64,000 nt of DNA from Candidatus Methylomirabilota bacterium (GTDB taxonomy: Bacteria; Methylomirabilota; Methylomirabilia; Methylomirabilales; Methylomirabilaceae), in assembly GCA_016207095.1 (NCBI GenBank), contig JACQQF010000054.1, forward strand, positions 1-64,000. Direction: 5' to 3'. Under the pieces are notes generated by a model. That model saw only the letters and a program-made list of their open reading frames with translations. It had not been told where the DNA came from and did no database searches. Each line of letters starts with the position of its first letter. The stretch's first letter is position 1. Shown piece after piece: positions 36,564 through 47,850 of this stretch. A program made the translations under genes and the position numbers.

Positions 36564-37988
36564 CTATGGCTCGCCCACCCGATGCAAGGTCAGAAGGTTG
36601 GTCCGGCCCTTCACACCGATGGGAGCCCCCGAGACAATGACCACGACATCACCCTTCGAGGCACATCCGTCCATCAGGAGAGCTTCGTCGATCTTCTCGA
36701 TCATCTCATCCAGGTGCGCGGTCGGAGCCATCACCTTCGGAATGACCCCCCAGTAGAGACACAGGCGTTGTCGAATCCGCTCATTAGGACCAAACGCGAT
36801 GACAGGGGTGGCGGGTCTCAAGCGAGAGATGAGGCGTGCGGTGGAGCCGGTTTTCGTGAAGGCGACAATGGCGCGGGCCTTCGTGTCCACCGCGGCGCGA
36901 CACGCCGCCTCGCTGATGGCATCGGGGAACGTCACGGCCTTGTCAGGTTCGTGGAGAGACGGCGCTCGGGGCGGCAGGCCATGGTCTGCCTCAAGCGCCA
37001 CCTTCGCCATCACGCGAACCGCCTCCACCGGGTATGCGCCCGAAGCGGTCTCACCAGACAGCATCGCCGCGTCGGTTCCGTCGAATATGGCGTTGGCCAC
37101 ATCGGAGACCTCCGCTCTGGTTGGGCGAGGATGATCGATCATCGAGTCAAGCATCTGCGTCGCCGTGATGACCGTCACGCCGCGCAGATTCGCCCTCCGA
37201 ATGATCTCCTTCTGTAGGAGCGGTAACTCCTCCAGCGGCATCTCCACGCCCAGATCGCCGCGGGCGATCATCACGCCATCGGCGGCCTCGAGGATCGCGT
37301 CCAGGTTGCGGACCGCTTTGGGCCGCTCCAGCTTTGCGATGATCGGGATGTCCGCCTTGCGCCCCCTCAGAAGCTCTCTGACCTTCGAGATATCCTTGCT
37401 CGTACGAACGAATGACAGGGCGACATAATCGACCTCATGCTCGATCCCAAACTCCAGGTCCATCAGGTCTTTCTCAGTGACGGCAGGAGCGCTGATCGCG
37501 ACGCCGGGAATGTTCAGCCCCTTGTGGTTTGTCAGGACGCCGCTATGCAACACCTTGCAGATGACATGCACCCCATCCGTCTTGAGCACCTCGAGCTGGA
37601 TCAGGCCATCGTCGATCAGGATCTGATCGCCGGCGTTGACCTCGGTGGCCAGGCGGTCATAGTTGACCGACGCGATCCTGTCTGTCCCCTCCACCTCGCG
37701 GGTGGTCAATGTGAATTGATCGCCGGCGTGGATGGTCGCGGACCCGCCACGAAACAGGCCCAGACGAACCTTCGGACCCTGCAGGTCCTGCAGGATCGCC
37801 ACCGGCCGGTTTTTCTTGACGGAGAGCTCCCGCACCGTGCGGATCGCCTCGCCATGCTCTTCCAGGGTTCCGTGCGAGAAGTTCAGCCGGGCCACGTCCA
37901 TTCCCGCATCGATCAGTCGAGAGATCACCTCCGGCTTGCTACTGGCTGGGCCGATCGTGCATACGATCTTGGTCCTTCGCTCTGTCAT
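36564..37988 (-). CDS. pyk: Pyruvate kinase
   Basis: The protein has 474 residues, full length. It converts phosphoenolpyruvate and ADP to pyruvate and ATP. Visible features are the N-terminal RRTKIVCTIGPAS, DVARLNFSHG, the active-site signature PIIAKLERPKAV and GVMIARGDLGVEMP, and later ATQMLDSMI and DGTDAAMLSGETASG. It is the last gene in the gdhA-eno-pyk run, 19 bp after eno. Confidence 0.97.
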   Translation of the reverse strand: MTERRTKIVCTIGPASSKPEVISRLIDAGMDVARLNFSHGTLEEHGEAIRTVRELSVKKNRPVAILQDLQGPKVRLGLFRGGSATIHAGDQFTLTTREVEGTDRIASVNYDRLATEVNAGDQILIDDGLIQLEVLKTDGVHVICKVLHSGVLTNHKGLNIPGVAISAPAVTEKDLMDLEFGIEHEVDYVALSFVRTSKDISKVRELLRGRKADIPIIAKLERPKAVRNLDAILEAADGVMIARGDLGVEMPLEELPLLQKEIIRRANLRGVTVITATQMLDSMIDHPRPTRAEVSDVANAIFDGTDAAMLSGETASGAYPVEAVRVMAKVALEADHGLPPRAPSLHEPDKAVTFPDAISEAACRAAVDTKARAIVAFTKTGSTARLISRLRPATPVIAFGPNERIRQRLCLYWGVIPKVMAPTAHLDEMIEKIDEALLMDGCASKGDVVVIVSGAPIGVKGRTNLLTLHRVGEP

Positions 37989-38007
37989 AGAGGCTCCGCG
38001 AACGCCA

Positions 38008-40544
<2,537 letters not shown>

Positions 40545-41084
40545 GGGTGTCCCTTCTCCCCTCCTCCGAAAGACGCGTTGGATGGCTGGGCTTCATCACC
40601 TGTCGCTCAGCAAGGCATTTCTGACAACCATCATCTATGAACCGAAGCCGCCGGGATACAGGCGACACCAGCGCCATAGCGACAAGTGTGACCCGAAAAA
40701 GACCGCAGTTATTCTACCATCTAAAATACTCCTTAACCATCAGAAACCATGGGCGTGTCCTTCGCGCAATCGCAGCCATATCCTCTCCAATTGTCACGCT
40801 CCTGTGGGCGGTTACCTCGCCGAAGCCTCGAATCAGACGCTCCACGCGAGCGATCCCGCGCTCATGGGATCTCACCATAATATTGATCTTGACATTGTGG
40901 TGAGCCTGTAGCATGGTCAGCACGACTGGTGATTGCGATGGACCCGGGGTGACCAAAGAACCTCAGCACCCCTCGAACCTTGGTTGGTGCACCACTCAGA
41001 ATGACGCTCTCTTTGGCCCGCTTTGGCCCTGGGGGGCATTTGTGTTTTCGGGTCCTGGAGCAGAAGGTGAAGAGGAGGTGTGAG
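40545..41084. other. Divergent intergenic region, no confident gene
   Basis: The region lies upstream of both gdhA (minus) and the TPR gene (plus). A minus-strand 80-residue frame (40714-40956) contains NVKINIMVRSHERGIARVE, which looks protein-like. It has no ribosome site and no family I recognise, so I leave it uncalled. The region probably holds the two promoters. Confidence 0.45.
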
Positions 41085-42686
41085 ATGAATCCCGGCAGAC
41101 TGTTGCTGGTTGGGACCATCATGGCGCTTCTCGGTGCGTCCGCCGCGACAGGGCAAGAGAAAGCTCGTGAGTTTGAGAAACTCGGACAGGTCCATTTCCC
41201 CGTCTCATGCAGTGCCGAGGCCCAGAAGCAGTTCGATCGCGCCACCGCCCTCCTGCATTCCTTTTGGTTCGATGCGTCAGCCAAGGGTTTCGCCGTCGTC
41301 ATCCAGACGGATCCAGGCTGCGCGATGGCGCACTGGGGCATCGCGATGACCCTGCTTGGGAACCCCTTCGCGTGGCCTCCGGCGCCGAAGGCGCTAGAAG
41401 ATGGATGGGCCGCCGTGAAGAAAGCGAACGCCGCGGAGGCGAAACCCGCTCGCGAACTGGACTACATCGCCGCGATCGAGGTTTTCTACAGAGACTCGGA
41501 CAAGGTCGATCATCGAACGCGAGCGCTTGCTTATGCAAAGGCGATGGAACGGGTATATCTCCGTTATCCGGACGATCGGGAAGCGGCTGTCTTCTACGCC
41601 CTCGCTCTGAACGCCACGGCGCTGCCGACCGATAAGACGTACGCCAATCAGATCAAGGCCGCCGGGATCCTCGAGAAGGTGTTCGCCGAGCAGCCGAACC
41701 ATCCCGGCGCAGCACACTACCTGATTCATAGTTATGACTACCCACCCATCGCCGGTCGCGGCCTCTCCGCTGCGCGCCGCTATGCCGGCATCGCCCCCTC
41801 TGCTCCTCACGCGCTCCACATGCCCGCGCACATCTTTACCCGGCAGGGGTTCTGGCAGGAATCGATCGAGTCGAACCGCGCCTCCAAAGCGGCCGCGTCC
41901 AACCACTTCGATCAGCTTCACGCCATGGATTACCTGACCTACGCCTACTTGCAAGGCGCACAAGACGTCGCGGCGAAGCGTGTCCTCGACGAAATGAACG
42001 CGATCGGGAAGGTCAACAAGGAACACCTCGTCACGGCTTATGCCCTCGCGGCCATTCCGGCCCGCTATGCGCTCGAACGACGTCGCTGGACCGACGCCGC
42101 GTCTCTGAAGCTGGCCGAACGTGAATTTCCCTGGAGCCGGTACCCACAGGCCGAAGCGCTGATATATTTCGCCCGCGCCCTTGGATCTGCCAGGACTAGG
42201 GATACCGACGGCGCCCGAAAGGCTACTGAAAAACTGCAGTCGCTCCGCGACGATTTGGTCAAGGCCAACCAAACCTACTGGGCGGATCAGGTCCAGATCC
42301 AGCGGCGTGGAGCGGCGGCCTGGCTATCACGGGCTGAGGGAAGGAACGACGAGGCCCTGCAGCTCATGAGATCCGCGGCCGACCTCGAAGACACAACCGA
42401 AAAGCACCCGCTCACGCCGGGCCCGATCGTCCCTGCGCATGAGCTCCTGGGCGATCTGCTGCTCGAACTCAATGAGCCAGGGGAAGCGTTGAAGGAGTTT
42501 GAGGCCTCGTTCCTTAAGGAGCCAAACCGTTTTCATGGAATCTACGGCGCCGCGCGGGCCGCCGAGCTTTCAGGTGATCGACAGAAGGCGAGAACTTACT
42601 ACGCGAAGCTCAGGGCACTGTGTGAGCATTTCGACAGCGAGCGACCCGAGCTTCAGCAGGCGAAGGCGTTTCTTGCGAAGAAGTAA
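41085..42686 (+). CDS. Exported TPR-repeat protein
   Basis: The protein has 533 residues. The start is at 41085 because AGGAGG lies 5 nt upstream, and the longer frame adds an implausible N-terminus. A signal peptide ends near ATGQ. The body is rich in helical TPR-like repeats (YAKAMERVYLRYPDDREAAVFY, LLELNEPGEALKEFEASFLKEP), with a conserved HPGAAHYLIHSYD and MPAHIFTRQGFWQE core known from large hypothetical periplasmic TPR proteins. Function is unknown; it is probably a scaffold in the periplasm. It is followed 103 bp later by a Tat-exported MBL-fold gene. Confidence 0.8.
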   Translation: MNPGRLLLVGTIMALLGASAATGQEKAREFEKLGQVHFPVSCSAEAQKQFDRATALLHSFWFDASAKGFAVVIQTDPGCAMAHWGIAMTLLGNPFAWPPAPKALEDGWAAVKKANAAEAKPARELDYIAAIEVFYRDSDKVDHRTRALAYAKAMERVYLRYPDDREAAVFYALALNATALPTDKTYANQIKAAGILEKVFAEQPNHPGAAHYLIHSYDYPPIAGRGLSAARRYAGIAPSAPHALHMPAHIFTRQGFWQESIESNRASKAAASNHFDQLHAMDYLTYAYLQGAQDVAAKRVLDEMNAIGKVNKEHLVTAYALAAIPARYALERRRWTDAASLKLAEREFPWSRYPQAEALIYFARALGSARTRDTDGARKATEKLQSLRDDLVKANQTYWADQVQIQRRGAAAWLSRAEGRNDEALQLMRSAADLEDTTEKHPLTPGPIVPAHELLGDLLLELNEPGEALKEFEASFLKEPNRFHGIYGAARAAELSGDRQKARTYYAKLRALCEHFDSERPELQQAKAFLAKK

Positions 42687-42789
42687 CTCGCTTACCCCGC
42701 ACCCGGCGCAGGCCGGGAATACCAGCCTAGGTATCCGGACTCCGGGCTCGGTAATGTACTCACAGCTCCGGACAAGGAGGAAACAGACC

Positions 42790-43923
42790 ATGCCGCAAGG
42801 ATTCAACTTAAATCGCCGGAACTTTTTACGCGCAGGTGCCGTTGTGGGAGGAGCGGTTTTGGTCGGCGCCCCCGTGGGCGGTTCGGGAAGATGGCTGGCG
42901 CGGGCGCAGACCAGCGCGCCCCCAACCGTGGACCGTCTGGCGGTCCGGGTGGTCGTCGACAACCAGCATGACGTCATCGTCAAGAGCGCCAAGGTCGGCA
43001 CGGTTGACGTGCAACGTGTCGGCTGGAGCCTGGGGCCGAATCTCAACAAGCAGCTCCACAGCGAGTTCGGTCTCGGCTTTCACCTCGAGTCCCACCGAGG
43101 CGGCGAGACGCGCAACTACCTCCTGGACTTCGGCGCCAGCCCGGTGGCCGAGCTGAACAACCTCGACATTCTCAAAGTCGACCTGGCCGCGATCGACGCG
43201 CTCATCCTCAGTCACGGGCACTTCGATCACTTTGGGGGCCTGGTCCCGTTCCTGAAGCGAGACCGAGCGAAGATGCGCAAGGACCTAGGGCTCTATGTCG
43301 GCGGCGAGGATACCTTCTGTTACCGCTGGGTCGAGCCGCCGACCGGTCCGCGCCTGAGCACGGGAGTCCTCGATCGCCGAGACCTAGCCGGCGCCAACGT
43401 CCGGATCGTCATGGCCGAGAAACCCGCCGTCATCGAAGGACACGCCTTCACCACCGGCGCCATCCCGCGGAAGAGCTTCGAGAAGGCGTACCCGACCCCC
43501 AAGGTGGAGATTGGGATGCGGGATGGAGCCGGCTGCGACGCGTCTCACTTCTCCAAGGAGGAGCAGGAGGGGAAGATCGTTGTCGATAAGTTCCGCAACG
43601 AGCACGCGACCTGTTTCAACGTCAAAGACCGCGGGCTGGTGGTGATTTCCTCTTGCGGTCATGCCGGGATCGTCAACACCGTCAAGCAGGCCCAGGCCGT
43701 CTCGGGCGAGAAAAAGGTCCACGCCGTGATGGGAGGCTTCCATCTCACCCCCGCGCCCGACTCCTACATCGCGCAGGTGGTCCAGGCCCTCAAGGAGATC
43801 GATCCGGACTACCTGGTCCCGATGCACTGCAGCGGCGCGGGATTCGTCCGAGCTGTGCAGAAAGAGATGCCGGACAAACTCATCGTGCCCTACACCGGGA
43901 CCCGTTTCATCTTCGGAGGGTGA
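42790..43923 (+). CDS. Tat-exported metallo-beta-lactamase fold hydrolase
   Basis: The protein has 377 residues. The start at 42790 has AAGGAGG upstream. The N-terminus carries a twin-arginine signal (NRRNFLRAGAVVGG). The metal-binding motif is LSHGHFDHFGGL (HxHxDH), followed by the later CGHAGIVNT and GGFHLT blocks. This resembles the MBL group annotated as 7,8-dihydropterin-6-methyl-4-(beta-D-ribofuranosyl)-aminobenzene-phosphate synthase-like, but the periplasmic location argues against that exact function. The substrate is unknown. Confidence 0.85.
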   Translation: MPQGFNLNRRNFLRAGAVVGGAVLVGAPVGGSGRWLARAQTSAPPTVDRLAVRVVVDNQHDVIVKSAKVGTVDVQRVGWSLGPNLNKQLHSEFGLGFHLESHRGGETRNYLLDFGASPVAELNNLDILKVDLAAIDALILSHGHFDHFGGLVPFLKRDRAKMRKDLGLYVGGEDTFCYRWVEPPTGPRLSTGVLDRRDLAGANVRIVMAEKPAVIEGHAFTTGAIPRKSFEKAYPTPKVEIGMRDGAGCDASHFSKEEQEGKIVVDKFRNEHATCFNVKDRGLVVISSCGHAGIVNTVKQAQAVSGEKKVHAVMGGFHLTPAPDSYIAQVVQALKEIDPDYLVPMHCSGAGFVRAVQKEMPDKLIVPYTGTRFIFGG

Positions 43924-44036
43924 GTCCGAACGTATCGTTGAAGTAAGGAGGCAGGGCGATCACCGAGAAAGACCAGCCCTTGATGGTCCCGGCAAAGTAG
44001 CAACACCTCGCTCACTCATGCCAAACGATATCCTGG

Positions 44037-44846
44037 ATGGCTGAAGATATCTCGCGTAACACGCTCGCCCACGCCCATCCGAAAGAGGTCCGAGGGCTGA
44101 TCCGCCAGGGCAAGTGGCGGCAGCCGACAGCGGGCCTCTGCCAGGGGCGTGTCCAGGCCAACCTCGTCATCCTGCCGAGAGACCTCGCCGACGACTTTCT
44201 AGTGTTCACCCAGCGGAACCCCAAGCCATGTCCGCTCCTCGAGGTCACAGGACCCGGCTCGATCGAGCCGGTCCAAACCGCTCCGGGCGCCGATCTACGT
44301 CAGGACCTTCCCAAGTATCGGATCTACCGCCACGGACAGCTCGAGGCCGAGGTGACCGACCTGATGGCGATTTGGCAGGATCACCTGGTGAGTTTTCTGT
44401 TGGGGTGCAGCTTCACATTCGAGGCGGCGATGCTCCAGGCAGGGGTCCCGGTGCGGCACCTTGAGGAGGGGAAAAACGTCCCGATGTATATCACCAACCG
44501 GCCCTGCCTGCCGGCCGGCATCTTTCAAGGGCCGCTGGTGGTCAGCATGCGTCCGGTTCTACCCGTGCTCATCCCCCAGGCAATTCAAGTCACCGCTAAA
44601 TTCCCCTCCGCCCACGGCGGGCCGGTGCAGGTAGGCGATCCCGCCTCGCTAGGGATACAGGGCCTGTCGCGGCCCGACTTCGGAGATCCGGTGACGATCC
44701 GGGCGAGCGAGGTGCCGGTCTTCTGGGCCTGCGGGGTCACCCCTCAGGCGGTTGCGATGCGGGCGAAGCCGCCGCTGATGATCACGCACGCCCCGGGCCA
44801 CATGTTCATTACAGATCTGAAAGACGAGGATTTAGCGGTCTACTGA
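44037..44846 (+). CDS. DUF1445 (YcsI) family, D-glutamate cyclase-like hydro-lyase
   Basis: The protein has 269 residues. Family motifs are HPKEVRGLIRQGKW near the N-terminus, FLLGCSFTFEAAML, GKNVPMYITN and the C-terminal THAPGHMFITD. DUF1445 is the N-terminal domain of the eukaryotic D-glutamate cyclase DGLUCY. The DUF4392 half occurs as a separate gene at 19398 beside the 5-oxoprolinase genes, so the two halves may work in the same pathway (inference). The ribosome site is weak; the ATG used is the one that includes the family N-terminus. Confidence 0.85.
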   Translation: MAEDISRNTLAHAHPKEVRGLIRQGKWRQPTAGLCQGRVQANLVILPRDLADDFLVFTQRNPKPCPLLEVTGPGSIEPVQTAPGADLRQDLPKYRIYRHGQLEAEVTDLMAIWQDHLVSFLLGCSFTFEAAMLQAGVPVRHLEEGKNVPMYITNRPCLPAGIFQGPLVVSMRPVLPVLIPQAIQVTAKFPSAHGGPVQVGDPASLGIQGLSRPDFGDPVTIRASEVPVFWACGVTPQAVAMRAKPPLMITHAPGHMFITDLKDEDLAVY

Positions 44847-44940
44847 CGGCTTGCTGTTGCAGCAATTATTGAATGACGTAAAGCCTGAAGGACAATGCAG
44901 TAACATATTGAGTTATATGAACAACACGCGTATCACGTTG

Positions 44941-45017
44941 TGGTGGCGGTGACTGGACTCGAACCAGTGACTCCGCGGATATGAGCCGCGTGCTCTAACC
45001 GACTGAGCTACACCGCC
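44941..45017 (-). tRNA. tRNA with CAU anticodon (tRNA-Met elongator, or tRNA-Ile2)
   Basis: Acceptor arms GGCGGTG/CACCGCC enclose a complete cloverleaf, and CCA is encoded (44941-44943). The anticodon loop CTCATAT gives CAT at 44981-44983. D-arm AGCTCAGTCGGTTAGAGC and T-arm CTGGTTCGAGTCCAG are normal. CAU can be elongator Met or a lysidine-modified Ile2, and sequence alone does not settle it; Met is more likely. Confidence 0.95.
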
Positions 45018-45074
45018 GTGAGAGTACCCTGAGCAGGAGTAACAGAAGAATCTACAGAGAGGGGCCCGGAGCGA

Positions 45075-45104
45075 AAAAAGAAAAACAGGGCCATTCCCCT
45101 GTTT
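45075..45104 (-). terminator. Hairpin with T-run upstream of the CAU tRNA (attenuator-like)
   Basis: On the minus strand an 8-bp stem AAACAGGG/CCCTGTTT with a 6-nt loop is followed by TTCTTTTTT. It stands between the tRNA and a possible TTGACA promoter at 45125-45153, an odd place for a plain terminator. Confidence 0.55.
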
Positions 45105-45124
45105 CGCTGGCGGACCTCGATAAT

Positions 45125-45153
45125 TATGTACGGTATACTGCCAATAATGTCAA
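45125..45153 (-). promoter_or_regulatory. Possible sigma-70 promoter upstream of the CAU tRNA
   Basis: On the minus strand a perfect TTGACA is followed, 17 nt later, by TACATA, a weak -10 (3 of 6). The downstream attenuator-like hairpin complicates the assignment. Confidence 0.4.
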
Positions 45154-45307
45154 GGGCTCTTTTCCCGTCGGCACTAATATGTTGACACAGCGCGTCGTTT
45201 GAAATACAATGCTTTGAACTGAAATCCTGCCCCGGGAGTTCCTCGGTCGTCTGAGTCGTTCAGGTCACCTGGAATCCCATCAACGAAAATTCGATTTGGA
45301 GGAGAAT

Positions 45308-45625
45308 ATGTTCGCAAGACAAGTCTGTCTGAAGCTTCGTCCGGGAAGGGCCATCGAGTACTCTCGAACGCTCGAGAACGAGATCATCCCAATTCTGCGT
45401 GAGCAAAAGGGGTTTTCCGACGAGATCTCCTTCGTCTCGGGTGAGCGCAGCGAGGCCGTGGCTATCAGCCTGTGGGACGCGCCCGAGAGCGCAGAGGCGT
45501 ATCATCGCGAAACGTACCCGGGCGTGTTGAAGGCACTCGAAGGCGTGATCGACGGCGAGCCGCAGGTGGATACCTTCGCGGTCTCCAACTCGACCTTCCA
45601 CAAGATTCCGAACCTACCTCGGTAG
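45308..45625 (+). CDS. Small dimeric alpha-beta barrel protein (antibiotic biosynthesis monooxygenase-like domain)
   Basis: The protein has 105 residues. I start it at the ATG at 45308 because GGAGGAG lies just upstream; the earlier TTG would begin inside that site. The pattern QVCLKLRPGRAIEYSRTLENEIIPIL, followed by SLWDAPESAEAYHRETYPGV, fits the ferredoxin-like ABM/Dabb fold of small dimeric proteins. Active-site residues are not defined in this family, so no reaction can be given. It is a single gene with a REP-like hairpin after it. Confidence 0.65.
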   Translation: MFARQVCLKLRPGRAIEYSRTLENEIIPILREQKGFSDEISFVSGERSEAVAISLWDAPESAEAYHRETYPGVLKALEGVIDGEPQVDTFAVSNSTFHKIPNLPR

Positions 45626-45635
45626 TTTTCCACCC

Positions 45636-45693
45636 AACCTCTCGCTTTTCCTCTCCCCCACTGGGGGATGGGGGAGAGACGAAGGTGAGGGTG
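45636..45693. repeat. REP-like hairpin repeat
   Basis: CTCTCCCCCA-CTGGGGGATGGGGGAGAG with a flanking GGTGAGGGTGA. It is the same family as 13723, 34672, 46893 and 63361. It lies between convergent genes and may end both transcripts. Confidence 0.7.
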
Positions 45694-45721
45694 ATCCTCA
45701 ACGGCACGCGCGATGCTATTG

Positions 45722-46678
45722 TCAGAGCAGAGCGCCTTGCTTGCCCTTTCTCTCCTCGGGAACCCCGATCTTCTTGACGGCGTCCTTGATCGCCGGAAAG
45801 GCCTTGACGAACTCCTCACTCACCGTCGCCGTGGCCGGCACTCCAATCTGACGCGCCATCATCAAGGCATTCGCCGGCGCCTGGCCCCGCACATGGTTGT
45901 TGAAGAAGATCAGGACTTTGGCCTGGCCTGTCGCCGCTATCCGCCGAACTCTCTCCGCGAACGGCTTCAGCTCCTCTTCTGAGTAGAGGTAGTCATACCG
46001 CTCCTCTGCCGTCTCGTGCGCCCTCCACTTCGCCCGGTTCCTGCCGTGAAAACGTAGGTACATGAGCCGCTGCGGCTCCAGCTCCTGCCTGATCGTGCTC
46101 TTCAATTCCGGCATGTCGATGAAGGCCCACCCTGCGCCCCACGCGGCAAGGAGCGCCTCGGTCTCTTTTGAATACTGACCCCACGAGGCATGGCGCAGCT
46201 CGACTGCCGAGGGATAGTCCGTGAACCGCTTCAGGATGTTCGAGACGGTCTCTTGGTTCTGAGGCGTTCTCCCAAACCACTCGGAGAACTGGACCAGCAG
46301 GCAGGCGAGCTTACATTCTTCAGCGATCGGATTGATGCCGCGCCTAAACTCGTCGTAGTCCTGTTGCGTCACGTCCGGCTCAGCGCCAGTCGCCCTTTTG
46401 AACATCCCAGGATGAGTGAACTTCTGCCACACCTTGATCGAGAACTCGAAATCCTTCGGCGTCATCTTGACCCAGTCCCTCGCGGTCCGAGGGTCGATGA
46501 GCCGATAGAAGGTGGAATTTACCTCCACGGTGTTGAAGACCTTGCTGTAGAGTTCCAGCTCGTTCCTGACCTTCGCCGGGTAGAAGATCCCGTTCCAGGT
46601 CCCCTCCCCCTTTGGATAGGACCAGCCCGAGGTGCCGACGCGTACGTGCTTCTCAACGGCCTCGTTCATCCCTGCCAT
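45722..46678 (-). CDS. DUF72 (YecE) family protein
   Basis: The protein has 318 residues. It is a TIM-barrel-like family of unknown function. VRVGTSGWSYPKGEGTWNGIFYP, FNTVEVNSTFYR, FEFSIKVWQKFTH, AVELRHASW and YLRFHGRN are all family landmarks. A phosphate- or nucleic acid-binding activity has been proposed for the family but is unproven. Its start could be Met-1 or Met-4. It runs away from the DUF4412 neighbour across a repeat-rich spacer. Confidence 0.9.
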   Translation of the reverse strand: MAGMNEAVEKHVRVGTSGWSYPKGEGTWNGIFYPAKVRNELELYSKVFNTVEVNSTFYRLIDPRTARDWVKMTPKDFEFSIKVWQKFTHPGMFKRATGAEPDVTQQDYDEFRRGINPIAEECKLACLLVQFSEWFGRTPQNQETVSNILKRFTDYPSAVELRHASWGQYSKETEALLAAWGAGWAFIDMPELKSTIRQELEPQRLMYLRFHGRNRAKWRAHETAEERYDYLYSEEELKPFAERVRRIAATGQAKVLIFFNNHVRGQAPANALMMARQIGVPATATVSEEFVKAFPAIKDAVKKIGVPEERKGKQGALL

Positions 46679-46701
46679 CCACGCGATAAATACTTATACG
46701 C

Positions 46702-46838
46702 TGTCATTGCGAGCGACCAAGCTTCGCTGTTCCAGGTTCCGGGTTCCAGGTTCCACGTTACTTAGAACTTGGAACTCGGCACTTGGAACCTAGAACCCTG
46801 TTGAGATCGCCACGGCCACTTCGTTCCCTCGCAATACC
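46702..46838. repeat. TCATTGCGAG-type repeat with internal GTTCCAGG-rich repeat
   Basis: The outer ends TGTCATTGCGAGCG and CCCTCGCAATA resemble the element at 25617. Inside lies a run of TTCCAGGTTCC units facing AACTTGGAAC units (46730-46798), an imperfect inverted repeat. No coding content is visible. Confidence 0.6.
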
Positions 46839-46892
46839 TCATGAGCCGCTGGCTCACCCATGGGCAGGAAAGTCCAGCATCCTCCCCTCAGG

Positions 46893-46934
46893 TCCCCTCT
46901 CCCCATCTGTGGGAGAGGGTCTGGGTGAGGGGGA
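46893..46934. repeat. REP-like hairpin repeat
   Basis: TCCCCTCTCCCCA-TCTG-TGGGAGAGGG followed by GGTGAGGGGGA; same family as 13723. Confidence 0.65.
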
Positions 46935-46957
46935 CTTCCAGAGCAAGAACTATTCAT

Positions 46958-47809
46958 TCAGTGCCCCATCATGTCGCGGAGCGTTTTCTTTGTGAATCCG
47001 GCCGGGGGCTGGAATTCCGCGGCTGGGATTGATCGGCTTTCCGCCTTGACGACCTCCATCGTTACCTCACCCTCGCTACGGTGCACCGTGCGCACCGGAT
47101 ATCCCTCACCTGCAAGCTTCCAGGCCGGGTCATCCCTTCGGAATCCATGTTGCCCCTTCATACGGCTACATCGCGGCACCAGCTTGGCCATCTCGGATGC
47201 GAATCGCTGGAGTTTCTGGGGGTCGATCTCCCGCCAAGCGGCGATCCCGCTGGCAAGCCAGAGCTCCGACTCCGGCTTCCCATCGGCCAGGACGTCATAG
47301 CGAACCGCCGGGTAGCCCGCGATCGTAGCCTGCTGGCCGGTCTTCTTGAGCTCGACTTTCGGCTCAACGCAGTCTTGGGGCGCCGGCCCGGTCTTCGGCG
47401 TCCGGGAACGCATCATCTGCTCGACCACCTTTCGCTGCTCCTCCGGCATGTCCTTCATCTGTTCCAGCATCTGTTTCATCGCCTCCGCCATCTCGCCCGA
47501 CATCGCCTGCTGTACCCCCTGCAACATCTGTCCGAACTCCTGGACGGTGGTGCTGATGTAGTGCCTTCCTTTGTAATCCACCTGGGTAATCGTCTCGGCA
47601 TTCAGGTCCAGAATAACTGCCGCGAATGGAGCCCCATCCTCTCCCAACATCAGGGTCTTCATCCGGTTGGCCTGCAGTAGTACCTGCTGGCGGGTGCCTT
47701 CGCCGCCACCCTTCATCACTTGATCGATAACCCACCCGGCGGACGCCTGGCCCGTCCACACCAAGGCGGTGACCAGGGCCGCGCATGCGACCACTCGATA
47801 TCGAGACAT
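46958..47809 (-). CDS. Exported DUF4412-like protein
   Basis: The protein has 283 residues. The start is at 47809, with AAAGGAGATC 7 nt upstream; the longer frame is not needed. A signal peptide (VVACAALVTALVWTGQASA) precedes GWVIDQVMKGGGEGTRQQVLLQANRMKTLM, the typical start of a DUF4412-like exported domain. A Met-rich segment with MLEQMKDMPEEQRKVVEQMM lies in the middle, and VELKKTGQQATIAGYPAVRYDVLADG is typical of the family. The role is unknown. Confidence 0.75.
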   Translation of the reverse strand: MSRYRVVACAALVTALVWTGQASAGWVIDQVMKGGGEGTRQQVLLQANRMKTLMLGEDGAPFAAVILDLNAETITQVDYKGRHYISTTVQEFGQMLQGVQQAMSGEMAEAMKQMLEQMKDMPEEQRKVVEQMMRSRTPKTGPAPQDCVEPKVELKKTGQQATIAGYPAVRYDVLADGKPESELWLASGIAAWREIDPQKLQRFASEMAKLVPRCSRMKGQHGFRRDDPAWKLAGEGYPVRTVHRSEGEVTMEVVKAESRSIPAAEFQPPAGFTKKTLRDMMGH

Positions 47810-47850
47810 TATCAGATCTCCTTTCATTGGATTATTGGATACCATACACC

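Noticed and set aside
40714..40956. Minus-strand 80-residue frame with NVKINIMVRSHERGIARVE
   Set aside because: No ribosome site or recognised family, and it lies in a divergent promoter region. It could be a real small gene, so it is noted but not called.
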